Below, piece after piece: positions 63,371 through 64,000 of a stretch of 64,000 nucleotides of DNA. The notes under the pieces were generated by a model. That model was not told the origin of the DNA. It saw only the letters and a list, made by a program, of their open reading frames with translations, and ran no database searches. The first letter of the stretch is position 1, and each line of letters starts with the position of its first letter. The stretch is taken from the NCBI GenBank assembly GCA_036743055.1, contig DAINQE010000007.1:1-64000 (forward strand), read 5' to 3'. The stretch is from Sabulitectum sp036743055 (GTDB lineage: Bacteria; Fermentibacterota; Fermentibacteria; Fermentibacterales; JCC-6). A program made the translations under genes and the position numbers.

Positions 63371-64000
63371 ACCCAGTAGTCCCTCTCCAGGGCCCTGTAC
63401 TGAACGGCTTCGGCAATGTGCGGATCCTTTATCGCAGACACACCCTCGAGGTCTGCAATTGTTCTGGCCACCCTGAGTGTTCTGTAGTAGCCCCTGGCGG
63501 AGAGCCCGAACCTTGCGGCGGCTGTGTCCAGCAGCTTCCTTGCCCCGGGGTCGAGCCTGCAGTGGGCCCTTGTGAGGGCGCTTGTCATTCCGGCATTGGA
63601 ATGGACCGCCCTGGAGCCTCTGAACCTGTCGGTCTGTATGGCCCTGGCGGCCACCACGCGGTTCCTTATGTCGGCGCTTGTTTCCCCTTCGGGGGGTTCG
63701 TCTCCCAGTTCGTTCCTGGGAACGGGCAGCACTTCGAGGTGGATGTCTATTCTGTCGAGGAGGGGGCCGGAGATCCTGTTAAGGTACCTCTGAACCTGCC
63801 CGGCGGTGCAGTTGCACGACTTCTTGGGGTGGGTGAGGTACCCGCAGGGGCAGGGGTTCATTGCCGCCACCAGCATGAACCTGGCGGGAAGCTCCACGGT
63901 TGCCGAAGAGCGGCTTATGATGACCTTTCCGCTCTCCATGGGCTGCCGCATGACCTCCAGAGCAGTCCTGCGGAACTCCGGGAGTTCGTCGAGGAAGAGC
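63367..64000 (-). CDS. comM: YifB/ComM-type Mg-chelatase-like AAA ATPase (C-terminal part)
   Basis: The gene runs off the window's right edge; about 210 codons are visible. LFLDELPEFRRTALEVMRQP is the Walker B region of the Mg-chelatase family. AAMNPCPCGYLT (cysteine-rich arm), ISGPLLDRIDIHLEV and the C-terminal helical lid (LSARGYYRTLRVARTIADLEG) identify the ComM/YifB branch, a helicase that promotes branch migration during natural transformation. The N-terminal LonB-like domain lies outside the window. Confidence 0.9.
   Translation of the reverse strand, partial: LFLDELPEFRRTALEVMRQPMESGKVIISRSSATVELPARFMLVAAMNPCPCGYLTHPKKSCNCTAGQVQRYLNRISGPLLDRIDIHLEVLPVPRNELGDEPPEGETSADIRNRVVAARAIQTDRFRGSRAVHSNAGMTSALTRAHCRLDPGARKLLDTAAARFGLSARGYYRTLRVARTIADLEGVSAIKDPHIAEAVQYRALERDYWV

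Noticed and set aside
1..64000. CRISPR arrays, insertion sequences, prophage, tRNA or rRNA
   Set aside because: I looked for regular short repeats, transposase-like proteins, tRNA-like cloverleafs and conserved rRNA stretches and saw none; all intergenic regions are under about 300 bp.

Overview
The window is a high-GC, gene-dense bacterial scaffold, very probably metagenome-assembled: it carries five runs of exactly 100 N. There is no rRNA, tRNA, CRISPR array, transposase or phage gene that I can see. Exported proteins with T9SS/FlgD-like C-terminal sorting domains, a gingipain-type C25 peptidase, LptD, ADP-heptose synthesis, a RseC-like protein and many lipoproteins point to a diderm of the FCB group. 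The flavour is that of candidate phyla such as Fermentibacterota (Hyd24-12); that placement is inference and not provable from this window.

Layout. (1) 0-3 kb: the tail of a signalling-type protein, then a minus-strand operon of three paralogous small lipoproteins and a SPASM radical SAM enzyme (rSAM/lipoprotein system). (2) 3-6.3 kb: stand-alone TrpB2, a P-loop NTPase of unknown role, and a lipoprotein/membrane-protein pair. (3) 6.35-15 kb: a biotin operon of ten genes joined by overlaps, headed by a BirA operator/promoter and a BirA-like regulator whose ligase motifs are damaged. It runs bioB-bioF-bioH-like-bioC-bioD-bioA, then an isochorismatase-like hydrolase, a TrxR-fold flavoprotein and an RlmN-like radical SAM protein. 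(4) 15-18 kb: an unknown protein, an adenosine deaminase family enzyme and a tandem pair of DUF3592-like membrane proteins. (5) 18.2-23.4 kb: an exported protein whose frame is interrupted by TGA followed by a SECIS-like hairpin, then a molybdenum hydroxylase cluster (FeS-FAD subunit, gap, Mo subunit, small membrane protein, XdhC). (6) 23.4-30 kb, mostly minus: RsmB, NifU-like scaffold, K+-dependent membrane pyrophosphatase, GT-C-like membrane protein and HldE. (7) 30-42 kb: DUF3467, YbbR-like protein, RNA polymerase omega, double-parvulin lipoprotein, LpoA-like lipoprotein, ROK kinase, LptD, HU, GT2 and a polyprenyl-phosphate sugar transferase: an envelope-biogenesis block. (8) 42-49 kb: thioredoxin, thioredoxin reductase and PDO-like protein, then TldE/TldD, RseC-like, GGCT-like and beta-barrel candidates. 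(9) 49.3-53.6 kb: two secreted proteins, the second clearly AT-richer than its surroundings and M23-like with a sorting domain. (10) 53.6-64 kb: a two-subunit FAD/FeS amino-acid dehydrogenase, a zinc-ribbon membrane protein, an EF-G-like GTPase, a C25 peptidase, a secreted repeat protein and a partial YifB/ComM.

The best candidates for unusual biology are: the triple-lipoprotein radical SAM operon; the in-frame TGA with a CxxU motif and a hairpin at SECIS distance; the biotin repressor that appears to have lost ligase chemistry while keeping its operator; and the RlmN-like enzyme lacking one catalytic cysteine beside a flavoprotein. One of the five gaps (56376-56475) is demonstrably an assembly artefact, because its flanks are the same 55 bases.
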